Shown here one piece after another: positions 1 to 8,348 of a stretch of DNA of 64,000 nt. This stretch comes from Candidatus Tanganyikabacteria bacterium (lineage in GTDB: Bacteria; Cyanobacteriota; Sericytochromatia; S15B-MN24; VGJW01). The position numbers and the translations under genes were made by a program. Numbering within the stretch: the stretch's first letter is position 1; every line of letters begins with the position of its first letter. The stretch spans positions 1 through 64,000 of the forward strand of contig VGJW01000018.1 in NCBI GenBank assembly GCA_016867265.1, in the 5' to 3' direction. Under the pieces are notes generated by a model, which ran no database searches, had not been told where the DNA came from, and saw nothing but the letters and a program-made list of their open reading frames with translations.

Positions 1-881
1 AGAAAGGCCACCAGGGCCCCCACCAGCGTGATCTGGGCCTGGCGGCGGTGCAGCAGGTTGCGTGTGCGCCACGCGCGGAGGGCGAGGCTGGCCAGCAGGG
101 AGACGGTGGCGAGGAAGGCAAGTATGGCGGAGCCCTGCCATACCACCCATGTGTAGAGTCTATGGTCGGAGGGGACTCGGGTGGCTTGTTCCAGCGCGAT
201 GATGGTCAACAGCCCCAGGGCGATAGAACCAAAGCCCACGCAATTGCGGAGCACCACGGGGAAGCCGGCCCACCGGAGCACGGGCGTTGGAAAGGCCAAG
301 GCCAGCATCAAGGCGGACCACGAGACAGCCTGGAAGGCCAACCATCCTAGCGGACCCAAGTGCCCGCCAAGGTCGAATTCCACTCCCGCAAGGACATAAA
401 GGGCAAGGGCACCTTGGAAGACCAGCAAGGGCATGCTGGCCACGGCGCCCGGAGGTGCCTTGAGGTGCGTGACGGTAGCCATGGCCACGAGCACCAGCCA
501 CAGAAACAGGACAGGGATCGTCGTATCCCGCCAGTCACCCCACGTGAATGCCTGTACACGCAAGGACAGAGACTGGGTGGCGTCGCCGCGAAGGATCTCG
601 AGGTTCATGGAATCGCCGGGAGCGCGGCTGCGGATGGCTGCTTCGAATTGCTCGTAGCTGTCCATCCTGACGCCGTCGAGTGCCTGAATCTGGTCTTCAG
701 GCTGGATGCCGGCCTTGGGGCCCTCCCAGTGGGCAGAGTTAATAATCGAGACGAAGAGTGCAGGATCCAATCTGAATCCGTGAAAGCTTTGCCCGACCCA
801 GCCGATGGAGGTCGTGAGCGTCAGGACGAGCGCTGCGAGTTGTAGGGAGAGGTGAAGGGCAGTCAGCTTACGAGGAGTCAT
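1..881 (-). CDS. ComP-like PDZ/multi-TM sensor, N-terminal part (3' end off window)
   Basis: About 293 residues are visible and the gene continues past the left edge. One N-terminal TM helix (about residues 9-28) is followed by a PDZ-like extracytoplasmic domain (about 42-110, with the typical AGIQPEDQIQALDG segment), then at least five TM segments from about residue 118. TM-PDZ-polytopic membrane domain is the sensory architecture of the ComP pheromone receptor kinase of Bacillus, and similar modules occur on other sensors. No kinase core is visible because the gene is cut. The ATG start overlaps the TGA of the upstream prenyltransferase-like gene (ATGA), so the two are translationally coupled. 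It could instead be another PDZ membrane sensor or peptidase regulator. The call rests on topology plus its neighbour. Confidence 0.6.
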   Translation of the reverse strand, partial: MTPRKLTALHLSLQLAALVLTLTTSIGWVGQSFHGFRLDPALFVSIINSAHWEGPKAGIQPEDQIQALDGVRMDSYEQFEAAIRSRAPGDSMNLEILRGDATQSLSLRVQAFTWGDWRDTTIPVLFLWLVLVAMATVTHLKAPPGAVASMPLLVFQGALALYVLAGVEFDLGGHLGPLGWLAFQAVSWSALMLALAFPTPVLRWAGFPVVLRNCVGFGSIALGLLTIIALEQATRVPSDHRLYTWVVWQGSAILAFLATVSLLASLALRAWRTRNLLHRRQAQITLVGALVAF

Positions 882-1702
882 GAAATTCGGTTCAGGTGGC
901 GTTCGGCCAGGCGCAGGTCCAAGGCCACCGCGAAGGCCTCGTCCAGAGCCTCTCGGATAACTCGGGGTTCTTCGCCTGTCAGGGTCTCCAGCATGGCACC
1001 TCTAAGGTGGGCCACACGAAGGCGGACGGTAGCCAGCATCAGTCCGGGTGAGAACGGCGGTGTCAAGCCTAGACCTTGGAGCGTTCGGGCCAGCAGTTGC
1101 CAGCGGGGGCTGCCGGGACCCGCCTCGGCCGCGGCATCAAGGTCGCTTCGCCACTGCAGCGCGGCACCCACCATGTGGCCCAAGCGTCCGAGTGTACCCT
1201 GGGACAGCGTCGCCACGGGACTGAATAACCCGAGCATCTCCAGCATGCCGGCCATCGTGGCCCCGGAACGTCCCTCGAGACTGGTCACCAACCGGATACC
1301 CGTGGCCTCCTCAGGTCTCAGATCCCACGCCTGAGCCTGAACCAAGCCGTGCAGGGTGCGGGCGAGGATGTCCAGAACCTGGACAGGATTCGGTGTCTGG
1401 CCCGCGAGTGCCATACACCTAGCCAAACCCCTGACGGTCACCAAGGGGACCAGTACCTGCGCCTGCTCGGCTTCGAGGTCGCCGTCCTGCATGTCATCCA
1501 GGATGTCGGCCGAAAGGTAGACCTGACGCCATATCTCCTGATGGAACTCTTGCAAGTCTTCTGTTACTTCGAGAGCCTGCGCCAACCTTCGCGGCAGTCG
1601 GTAAAAAGGCCAAGCCCCTGTACCCGTAACCAAGGACCACTTCTGCTCCAACGCCAGGTCTAGGCGCGCCATATCGGGGTGCTCTTGCGGAGCTTCAACC
1701 AC
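878..1702 (-). CDS. ComQ-like isoprenyl transferase (polyprenyl synthetase fold)
   Basis: A 274-aa all-alpha protein. Residues 63-75 read LSADILDDMQDGD, a DDxxD Asp-rich motif embedded as in Bacillus ComQ (remembered as LSSDIMDDLEDED), not as in housekeeping prenyl synthases (cf. HDDLLDD in the paralogue at 52.8 kb). A second, degenerate Asp motif (GAALQWRSDLDA, residues 179-190) and a QAWDL segment (about 124) keep the family order. ComQ prenylates a Trp of the ComX pheromone precursor with farnesyl or geranyl diphosphate. The start overlaps the 3' end of the metallopeptidase gene by 8 nt and the stop overlaps the ComP-like start. No comX-like gene lies between. A terpene cyclase-like or other divergent polyprenyl synthetase is the alternative. 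Confidence 0.6.
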   Translation of the reverse strand: MVEAPQEHPDMARLDLALEQKWSLVTGTGAWPFYRLPRRLAQALEVTEDLQEFHQEIWRQVYLSADILDDMQDGDLEAEQAQVLVPLVTVRGLARCMALAGQTPNPVQVLDILARTLHGLVQAQAWDLRPEEATGIRLVTSLEGRSGATMAGMLEMLGLFSPVATLSQGTLGRLGHMVGAALQWRSDLDAAAEAGPGSPRWQLLARTLQGLGLTPPFSPGLMLATVRLRVAHLRGAMLETLTGEEPRVIREALDEAFAVALDLRLAERHLNRIS

Positions 1703-3392
1703 CTATCTGGGCTTCCATTCCCGCCTTCATGACCCCGAAATTGTCCTTGCGCAGGATCAAGTCGATGTTCTTCATGTGGCCATTGATTTCCTTCTGGTCG
1801 CCCCGCGCGAGCAGGTCGGACCAGGCCTGGAACTCGGCTTCGCCCAACTTGTCGATGGCGTTGTTGGCGCGCGCCACCATCTTGGGGTCGCCGTTGTCGT
1901 ACTTGATAAGGCCGAACAGAGCTCTCTTGGGCCACATGTCTGCCATCATCCTGACAAAGGTCGGGTGGTTGCCCAGTGCGTACACGACACCCTTGCTGCC
2001 CTTGGCCAAATCGGCCTTGATGATCGCCTGCATCTCGGGACTCATCTTGGGCAGTGCCTTGTCCAGCTTCGCTCTGATGTAATTGAAGCGTGCCTGAGGG
2101 CTCTGCTTGAGCCAGCCTGCACCCAGGATGGTCTTGGGACTGTCGTTGACGATCGCCCGAAACATCTCCTGCAGGGCCTTGACGTCGTTCGTCTTGATGG
2201 GGTCCTTGGGGGCCGTGGCTACCCCCCGGACATCGGCCACCAGCTGGGCGCGCAGGGCCGGGTCGGCCAAGATTTTCATCTCGCCGGCCGACAGGCCCTT
2301 CAAGGCGTTACCCAGTACCTCAGGATTGTTCTTGAAAGCCTCGAGTGCCTCGGGATTATTCGCCATGCCCCTCAGGCCTTTGATGACCCCCGCCATGCCC
2401 GCCGTGTTCGGCAGGCTGCCGGCGGGGAACTGGGCACGGATCTTGTCCAGTGTCTCGGGATTGAGCCGGGAACCGGCCAACTGGTCGACGGTGGCTTCGA
2501 GGCGCTCCCGGGCCATGTCGGCATCCGGGCCTTGCATGCGCAGCATGTCTTCCACCGAGTAGGCCTTGCGCGTCGCGTTGATATAGAGAAACTTCTCGGG
2601 GGCAACGGCCAGTAACTGGGCCGGATTGCTGAGGTAGGTGCGGTAGCTTTCTGCAAAGTCCTCATGGGGTGCCGACTTCGCGTAGTCGGAGACGAAATTG
2701 TCCGTGCGTCCCGGCTTGTCGTCTCCGTGGGAGGGGATCGCATTCATGTACTTGTCGTAGCCGTTCGCGATGCTGCCGTCCGGGCGCGTCCATAGGGACA
2801 GCTTGCCGAACTCGCGAATTTCGCTGGCGTCCCAGCGCCCCTGGCCTTGGACGATGTGACCGATCTCGTGAAGCACCACCGACTTGAGGTCATCGGGTGT
2901 GTCTCGTCCGGGCAGGCTCGAGACAGCATCGCCTATCCGGATGCGCGTGACGCCGTTGACGTTGTTGGAGTAGAAGCTGGCGTCCCCGAAGACCTCACCC
3001 AGGTTCGCTGTTCCCGGCGGGAAGTTCTCGAAGACCGTGTTGCGCAACGCTGCCCGGTCAGCGGCGGGTACCATCCGCAGGGCATCACGGACGGCGATGG
3101 CCTCCTGCGAGCTCCACGTCGCCGGCGGGGCCGTGATGAAGCGGGACCCGGTTTCCGGGGGGCCGCCCAGCATGCGATCGATGTCCGCCATGATCTCGGC
3201 GGGCGTGGGCTCGCTGGTTCCGCTGCGGACCTCTTGGGCCAAAGGGCCCGTGCGGACCAGGGCGTCCTTCTTGAGGAGCTTGAACTTGTCATCGGAAGCA
3301 GAAGGGGCGGCCGATCCCGGTGCCATCTGGCCCGTACCCTTCAGGGGTGCCGTGTTGCGGCTACCGCCAGGTCCCTGGATATTCATAGTCAC
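1695..3392 (-). CDS. Zinc metallopeptidase, lethal-factor-like (gluzincin), first gene of ComQ/ComP-like operon
   Basis: 565 aa from a GTG preceded by GGAAGG (an ATG two codons in is the alternative). The N-terminus (about 1-60) is Gly/Pro/Ser-rich and lacks a signal peptide. HEIGH at residues 175-179 is a zinc-binding HExxH, and a downstream HEDFAESY segment (about 244-251) supplies the third acidic ligand. This spacing and Tyr-rich context resemble the anthrax lethal factor-type (ATLF) metalloendopeptidases. The C-terminal half (about 300-565) is helical and unrecognised, with repeated Ala/Leu/Lys helices. It overlaps the comQ-like gene by 8 nt, so all three genes are probably co-transcribed. 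The substrate is unknown; a toxin/effector or a peptide-maturation protease are both possible. Confidence 0.6.
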   Translation of the reverse strand: MTMNIQGPGGSRNTAPLKGTGQMAPGSAAPSASDDKFKLLKKDALVRTGPLAQEVRSGTSEPTPAEIMADIDRMLGGPPETGSRFITAPPATWSSQEAIAVRDALRMVPAADRAALRNTVFENFPPGTANLGEVFGDASFYSNNVNGVTRIRIGDAVSSLPGRDTPDDLKSVVLHEIGHIVQGQGRWDASEIREFGKLSLWTRPDGSIANGYDKYMNAIPSHGDDKPGRTDNFVSDYAKSAPHEDFAESYRTYLSNPAQLLAVAPEKFLYINATRKAYSVEDMLRMQGPDADMARERLEATVDQLAGSRLNPETLDKIRAQFPAGSLPNTAGMAGVIKGLRGMANNPEALEAFKNNPEVLGNALKGLSAGEMKILADPALRAQLVADVRGVATAPKDPIKTNDVKALQEMFRAIVNDSPKTILGAGWLKQSPQARFNYIRAKLDKALPKMSPEMQAIIKADLAKGSKGVVYALGNHPTFVRMMADMWPKRALFGLIKYDNGDPKMVARANNAIDKLGEAEFQAWSDLLARGDQKEINGHMKNIDLILRKDNFGVMKAGMEAQIGG

Positions 3393-3535
3393 CCGTACGC
3401 CTTCCTTTCCGGCACGCCCTCAGATTGTCCTTACCCGTGCCCCGGAACCTTCCCCTCGAAGCAAGAATTTCACGAAGGGCCAATGCTTGACGCTCTTGCC
3501 CAACCTCCGGCATGATGGAAGAGCCTTCAGCGCAT

Positions 3536-3609
3536 GCGCTCATAGCTCAGCCGGATAGAGCGTCTGACTACGAATCAGAAGGTCGGGGGTTCGAATCCCT
3601 CTGAGCGCG
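3536..3609 (+). tRNA. tRNA-Arg (anticodon ACG)
   Basis: A complete cloverleaf: the acceptor stem GCGCTCA pairs with TGAGCGC, the anticodon stem TCTGA/TCAGA encloses loop CTACGAA giving anticodon ACG, and the T-loop is TTCGAAT. The length is 74 nt and CCA is not encoded. It lies divergently just upstream of the metallopeptidase operon, and a terminator follows. Confidence 0.95.
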
Positions 3610-3618
3610 CTAGACGGG

Positions 3619-3655
3619 AAGCGGGTTTCGGCGATTTCGCCGGGACCCGCTTTTT
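3619..3655 (+). terminator. Rho-independent terminator of tRNA-Arg
   Basis: AAGCGGGT (3619-3626) pairs with ACCCGCTT (3645-3652). A nested CGGCG/CGCCG hairpin lies inside and a run of five Ts follows. It sits 10 nt after the tRNA 3' end. Confidence 0.8.
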
Positions 3656-3780
3656 CGTTGGGGGGCAATCCCCACGGCCGCAGCCTTCGTAGACAACTGC
3701 CGCCGGACGGGCATGCTGGGCTCGTGAGCCTTCCTGGCCGTCGACTTCCCGCCACGACCGCCCTCTTCGCCTAGTCCTGC

Positions 3781-6045
3781 TTGGCCCTCTCGCGTCCCGT
3801 TCGTCTGGCGGCGTCTGTATTGGGTCTCTTATTGGTCCTTTCGGGGTGCACCTCGTCGAGCCTGCAGCCCCTCAAGGACTTGGGCAGCCCGGGAGCAGCC
3901 ACGGCTTCGGGGCCAGCGTCCGCGGGAACAGCCGCGTCCCTGACGGGGCGCATCCTCGATGAAGCGGGCACGCCGGTTGCAGGCGTGCGCATCGACCTGT
4001 TTGCCCATGGCGCCGACGTTTCGGCACTGGTCGCGATCGGGGCCGGCGGACTCGTCGGGAATGCGGCTGCAGGTCTCGCGCCAGGTTCGATCGGTACGAC
4101 GACATCCGGGCTTGCCGCGCCTGCCTTGGCTGTTCGCCGGGTCCACGCCCTGCCACCCTCGGCCACCACCGATGCCGCAGGGGTGTTCCGTCTGGCCGCG
4201 CCCGGAACAGGGTCTTACAACGTCGCGGCCGTCGATGGCGCGCGCGGCACGCGTGCGTGGCGCAGCAAGGTCGTGGTGACTTCGGGCGATACGTCGGCTC
4301 TGGTCGGGGATCTCGTGCTTCGGCCACCCGGAACCATCGTCGGGCGGGTAACCTTGCCTGCCGCTCCCGAGGTCACGAACATCGAGGGAGTCGAGGTCTT
4401 CGTGCCGGGCTTGTCGTACACGGCCCGCTGTGACCGCACGGGCAGCTTCACAATCTCGAACGTCGCGGCGGGAGCTTTCGACTTGGTGGCCCGCCAGCTA
4501 GGGCTCGGCCGGGGCGAACGCCATGGTCTGGAGGTCACCCCTTCCCAAGCGAAACAGGTCGGGGACCTGCCGATGGTCTCGAGCCCACCCGTGCTGGCGG
4601 GCCTGTCGCCGGCTGTCGCTGCCGTCGGCGAAACCGTCACGCTCTCGGGCCGCAACCTCGGGGCCAGCGAGGGCTTGCCCGTGACCGTCACCGTAGGGGG
4701 ACTGGATGCCGTCCGGACCCAGCGCCTCTCCGACACCATGCTGCAGTTCACCGTCCCCCGGGGAGCCATCTCGGGCGAGGTTCAGGTACAGGTCGGAGGC
4801 CTGCGGTCGGCGGTTGTCGACTTGCCCCTGTACGACACCCTCGCCAATGATTTCGAGCTGTCTGACCTGACGCTGCTGCCCGAAGCCACGCTCTCGCTCA
4901 GGGCCTTCGGGATGCTGGGCGACACCCTGACGGTGCCGGAGCTCGAGCAGGCCTGGTCCGTCGAGGGCGATGCCGCGGCGATCTCCGGCCGTACGCTCGT
5001 GGCGCGGAACCCCGGCCGCGTGACCCTCACGGTCAGGGCAGGCACGCTATCGGCCAGCCTCAGCGTCCTTGTCGTCAGCAGCGACGCCGTCATGACCACC
5101 CCGGTGGGCCTGGGCATGCCGGGCTATCGCGACGGCGCCCTCAAGGAAGCGCAGTTCAGCGAAGCCTATGGCCTGGCCACCATGGCGGATGGCCGTATCA
5201 TCTTGGCCGACGGCGGCAACAACCGCGTCCGGGGCATCAATCTCCTGACTGGTTTCGTCACGACGCTTGCCGGGAGCAACTACGTCGCGAGGCCCCTCGA
5301 AGGCACGGTGCAGTTCCATCAACCCCGGGGCGTGGCGGTCGATGCCAACGGCAGGGTCTACGTCGCTGACTACTACGCCTGCTCGATCCGGGTGGTCGAG
5401 GGCGGGTGGGACGGAGGCACAGTCTCCACCATCGGCACCCTTGCCGGACGGCCGGACGTGTCCGGGATGGCCGACGGCAAGCGGGACCAGGCCCTGTTCG
5501 CAGGACCCAACGCCCTCTTCTGGATGCCCGACGGCAGCCTGCTCGTCACCGACAAGCTCAACAACAGTCTGCGTCGTGTCACGCTGGCCGGGGAGGTCAC
5601 GACTCTGGTGGGGGATGGCCGGCCGGGGCGCAGGGACGGCCCACGAGAACTTGCCCGCCTCGAACTGCCCCGCGATGCCGTGGCCCTCGACGATGGCAGC
5701 CTCTGGATCGTCGACCGTCAGGGCACCTGCACAAGGCGCCTTGCGGACGGCAGGCTGCGCACCCTCCTCGAACTGGATCGGCCCCTCGAGACTCCCTACA
5801 CCACCGTGGCCGGGATCGGCCACGCCAGGGACCTAAGGGCCATCGCCGCCATCTGCCGGGGACCTGACGGCAGCCTGAACGCGCTCGCGGGCGGAACGCG
5901 CGGCGAAAGCGATGGCGCGGGCGCACAGGGCCGATTCTTCGACCCTGCGGCCACGACCGTGCTCCCCGACGGCGACCTGCTCGTCTCGGACACGGGCTCG
6001 GGCACGATGCGCCGCATCCGGCTGCCTGCTGAACTCAGGCCCTGA
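3781..6045 (+). CDS. Lipoprotein with carboxypeptidase-regulatory, TIG and NHL-repeat domains
   Basis: 754 aa, TTG start. The signal peptide ends in a lipobox (LVLSGC, Cys about 23), so this is a membrane-anchored lipoprotein. In order: two carboxypeptidase-regulatory-like beta-sandwiches (about 55-160 and 180-255), an IPT/TIG domain (about 275-350, starting LAGLSPAVAAVGETVTLSG), a bacterial Ig-like region (about 370-440) and a C-terminal beta-propeller of NHL repeats (about 445-750; e.g. NNRVRGI, TTLAGS, GLATMADGRIILADGGNNR). Such proteins act in extracellular binding or adhesion; no catalytic motif is apparent. It stands alone, after a terminator and 84 bp before the deiminase-like gene. 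Confidence 0.85.
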   Translation: MALSRPVRLAASVLGLLLVLSGCTSSSLQPLKDLGSPGAATASGPASAGTAASLTGRILDEAGTPVAGVRIDLFAHGADVSALVAIGAGGLVGNAAAGLAPGSIGTTTSGLAAPALAVRRVHALPPSATTDAAGVFRLAAPGTGSYNVAAVDGARGTRAWRSKVVVTSGDTSALVGDLVLRPPGTIVGRVTLPAAPEVTNIEGVEVFVPGLSYTARCDRTGSFTISNVAAGAFDLVARQLGLGRGERHGLEVTPSQAKQVGDLPMVSSPPVLAGLSPAVAAVGETVTLSGRNLGASEGLPVTVTVGGLDAVRTQRLSDTMLQFTVPRGAISGEVQVQVGGLRSAVVDLPLYDTLANDFELSDLTLLPEATLSLRAFGMLGDTLTVPELEQAWSVEGDAAAISGRTLVARNPGRVTLTVRAGTLSASLSVLVVSSDAVMTTPVGLGMPGYRDGALKEAQFSEAYGLATMADGRIILADGGNNRVRGINLLTGFVTTLAGSNYVARPLEGTVQFHQPRGVAVDANGRVYVADYYACSIRVVEGGWDGGTVSTIGTLAGRPDVSGMADGKRDQALFAGPNALFWMPDGSLLVTDKLNNSLRRVTLAGEVTTLVGDGRPGRRDGPRELARLELPRDAVALDDGSLWIVDRQGTCTRRLADGRLRTLLELDRPLETPYTTVAGIGHARDLRAIAAICRGPDGSLNALAGGTRGESDGAGAQGRFFDPAATTVLPDGDLLVSDTGSGTMRRIRLPAELRP

Positions 6046-6129
6046 GGGAGTCCCCGGAAACAGCAACCAGGGGCGCAATCGATCGGGTGCTCGCGTTAAT
6101 CTGGGCCTGCATGCGGGTACGACAAGATA

Positions 6130-7743
6130 ATGACGCAGCGAATCGATCCCCACGGCCGGCACCCTGCTCCCTTGGCGCCCCAGCCACCTTCCGCGGGGGC
6201 TTCCGGTGTTTCCCCTGCCGTGCTTGGCCCGAAGACGGGCCCCTTGCATCTGGAACGGGACAGTGCCCGGTTGGAGCGAGGTCGGGGCATCGCCACGGGC
6301 CTGGGCCTCGAGGATCCGACCACAGCCCTGCCGTGGGCGCGTGAGGCAAGCACGGTCCAGCGGCGTGGCATCGGCAGGGGCCTTTACGACGTCAGCCTCG
6401 CGCCGGGCACGCGTCAGCAACGATTCTTTGGGGAGAATGATACCCCGTTCTCGGCCATGGTGCTGAATTCGGAGACGCTCAAGCAGGATGGTCTCGATCC
6501 GGCGTTCATCGCCAAGGCCGCCATCAAGGCCAATCCGGACATCCAGTTCGTCGTGCCCACCCGCCAGCCCTTCGATGGCCCTTTGGACAGCCGGTTTCAG
6601 GCGGAACGCGGTCGCTTGGCCGAGCGTCTGGGTGTTCCCGAGGCCAACATCCTGCCCGTCCGATCCGACATGGCCGCCTTCCCGCAGGACGAGTTCCTGG
6701 CAGGCATTCTGGACGGCAAGCCGACGCTCTTCACCCCGAATGACCGTGCCGAGCGACCGGACCATTGGCAGCTGGGCAAGGATGGCATGCATGACCGCAG
6801 CCACTGGGCTGGCAAGACCACGCGGGATGGTGCGGCGATGCTCGCCCACGAGCTTGGGGTCCAGAATGGCGTGAGCGACATCATCTCCGAGGGTGGGGAC
6901 ACCCAGTTCCTGACGCGTTCGGATGGCACGCAGGCTGCCGTATTCAGCCGATACACGGTCGACCGCGTGGCCAAGACGCGAGGCATCGACGTAGCGACGC
7001 CGGGTGGCTTCATGAAAGCCCTCGACGTGACCATGCGGGGCATGCGGGACGCCGGAGTCCCCATCGATGCGATGGCTCCGGTGGGCTACGGTAACGTCAC
7101 GTACCGCGAGGCCCTCGAGTCGATGCCCCCGGCGGACCGTGCCGCACTCGACCCGGAGGTCAGGGCCAGGTTCGAGGCGCTTGGTGACCTGAAGCTTCCC
7201 CAGCGCTCCTACGTGTACCACTCTGACCTGACGGTCCTCTCCCCGGACGGCAAGACGGCCTTCGTCAGCGAATACCTGGCGCAGGCTGACCCCTCCCTCG
7301 ACAGACAACTGCGTGTTGCGGGATTCGAACCGAAGCACCTTCCGGGCTTCCAGCAGGGCTTCCCCGTCAAGGGGCAGGCTGACCAGCAGATTGAGGGTTG
7401 GACGCAAAGCGACTACAGCCGTGGCGGTCCCGCGCTGGGTTACATGAACACCATCATGGGACGTCTGCCGGACGGACGGCAGGTCATCCTGATGCCGACG
7501 GAGGCTGCTGACCCCGACAGGCTCACGGCGCGGGATCAGCAGGCGATGGCGGCATTCCGGCAGGTGCAACCGGAGGCGGTGATCGTGCCTGTGGGTGGTC
7601 GCAGCGCGGTGACGGTGGGTCGCGGTGCGCTGGGCCGCTTCGAGGATGGCACGTTGCTCGAGAGGGATTGGGGCATCCATTGCATGACCAATGTGCTGCC
7701 CTTCAAGATCGAGGTGGCCGGTGAGGCCCCCCCCCAGCCCTGA
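6130..7743 (+). CDS. Pentein-fold guanidino enzyme (agmatine/peptidyl-arginine deiminase-like)
   Basis: 537 aa. Residues 1-70 are Pro/Gly/Ala-rich with no signal peptide. The remainder carries the amidinotransferase/deiminase active-site set: EGGDTQF at about 254-260 (acidic pair), the His of VYHSDLT at 364, and the nucleophilic Cys of GIHCMTN at 518, as in the agmatine deiminase and PAD families. These enzymes hydrolyse or transfer guanidino groups of arginine derivatives. The whole is longer than agmatine deiminase (about 350 aa), mainly through the disordered N-terminus. No clear Shine-Dalgarno precedes the ATG. The substrate is not predictable; a protein-arginine target is possible. Confidence 0.75.
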   Translation: MTQRIDPHGRHPAPLAPQPPSAGASGVSPAVLGPKTGPLHLERDSARLERGRGIATGLGLEDPTTALPWAREASTVQRRGIGRGLYDVSLAPGTRQQRFFGENDTPFSAMVLNSETLKQDGLDPAFIAKAAIKANPDIQFVVPTRQPFDGPLDSRFQAERGRLAERLGVPEANILPVRSDMAAFPQDEFLAGILDGKPTLFTPNDRAERPDHWQLGKDGMHDRSHWAGKTTRDGAAMLAHELGVQNGVSDIISEGGDTQFLTRSDGTQAAVFSRYTVDRVAKTRGIDVATPGGFMKALDVTMRGMRDAGVPIDAMAPVGYGNVTYREALESMPPADRAALDPEVRARFEALGDLKLPQRSYVYHSDLTVLSPDGKTAFVSEYLAQADPSLDRQLRVAGFEPKHLPGFQQGFPVKGQADQQIEGWTQSDYSRGGPALGYMNTIMGRLPDGRQVILMPTEAADPDRLTARDQQAMAAFRQVQPEAVIVPVGGRSAVTVGRGALGRFEDGTLLERDWGIHCMTNVLPFKIEVAGEAPPQP

Positions 7744-7758
7744 CGCCTATCTCGCCAT

Positions 7759-8250
7759 TCAGGATACGGTTTTGGCCAGCATCGCGACGATGATGCCGGG
7801 CTTGGCTTGCTGTTCCCCGACCTGCTCGAAGCCCAGTCGGGCGTGAAAGCGCAGGGAGCCCTCGTTTCGCGGCTGCAGGTTGACCTCGCAGGTGAAGCGG
7901 CTGGTGCGTCCCTCGGATCGCATCCGGCGCTCGACTTCGCGGTACAGGGCCTCTCCAAGGCCCCTGGAACGATGTGCGGCGTCGATGACGACGCGGTCCA
8001 GATACAGGAAATCGTCGTAGCGATCCGAAAACCACTTGTAATTGGTCCCCAGGTCGACATCGAGCCCGCTTGGGAACGTGACGCAGAAGCCCAGCACCTC
8101 ATCGGCAACGATGACCAATGCGTGTTCGGCGACCTCGAGGTCCGATTCAAGTTCGTCGAGGTCCAACAAGGAGACGGCAGGCAGGTTGGCATTGTTCAGC
8201 TTCAGGATTGTCGGCAGGTCATCTTGTCGGATGGAGCGGATGATCGGCAT
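7759..8250 (-). CDS. GNAT-family N-acetyltransferase
   Basis: 163 aa. I chose the ATG giving MPIIRSIRQDD because AGGAGAG sits 7 nt upstream. The GNAT fold is recognisable: N-terminal beta1-alpha1 (DDLPTILKLNN), core strand FLYLDRVVIDAAHRSRGLGE with the acetyl-CoA pyrophosphate loop (RSRGLG, about 109-114) and a C-terminal NEGSLRFHARLGFEQVG segment typical of beta5-alpha4. The acceptor substrate is unknown. It is convergent with the deiminase-like gene (15 bp apart) and divergent from the FGE-like lipoprotein. Confidence 0.85.
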   Translation of the reverse strand: MPIIRSIRQDDLPTILKLNNANLPAVSLLDLDELESDLEVAEHALVIVADEVLGFCVTFPSGLDVDLGTNYKWFSDRYDDFLYLDRVVIDAAHRSRGLGEALYREVERRMRSEGRTSRFTCEVNLQPRNEGSLRFHARLGFEQVGEQQAKPGIIVAMLAKTVS

Positions 8251-8348
8251 TTCGGGCTCTCCTGGCCTGGACGCTGCCTGTGAAGTGTCCCATCTGCCTT
8301 GGCTTGTCCGTCGGGTCGGCAAGATGCACCTGCAAGTATGATGGCGCC

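Noticed and set aside
3361-3543. Minus-strand short ORF beside the ComQ/ComP-like operon ending in GDYEYPGTWR (penultimate Trp), a possible ComX-like pheromone precursor
   Set aside because: It starts inside the tRNA or at a weak downstream ATG, overlaps the metallopeptidase start in another frame and has no clear ribosome site. A penultimate Trp by chance is easy. Noted only because a ComX-like gene is missing.
3540-3755. Minus-strand ORF ending LRGIRTPDLLIRSQTLYPAEL
   Set aside because: This is the well-known spurious translation of the antisense of a tRNA gene.
5833-7680. 615-codon minus-strand open frame
   Set aside because: It is antisense to the deiminase-like gene, which has family motifs; the antisense product is Arg/His-rich with no motif, as expected of a high-GC shadow.
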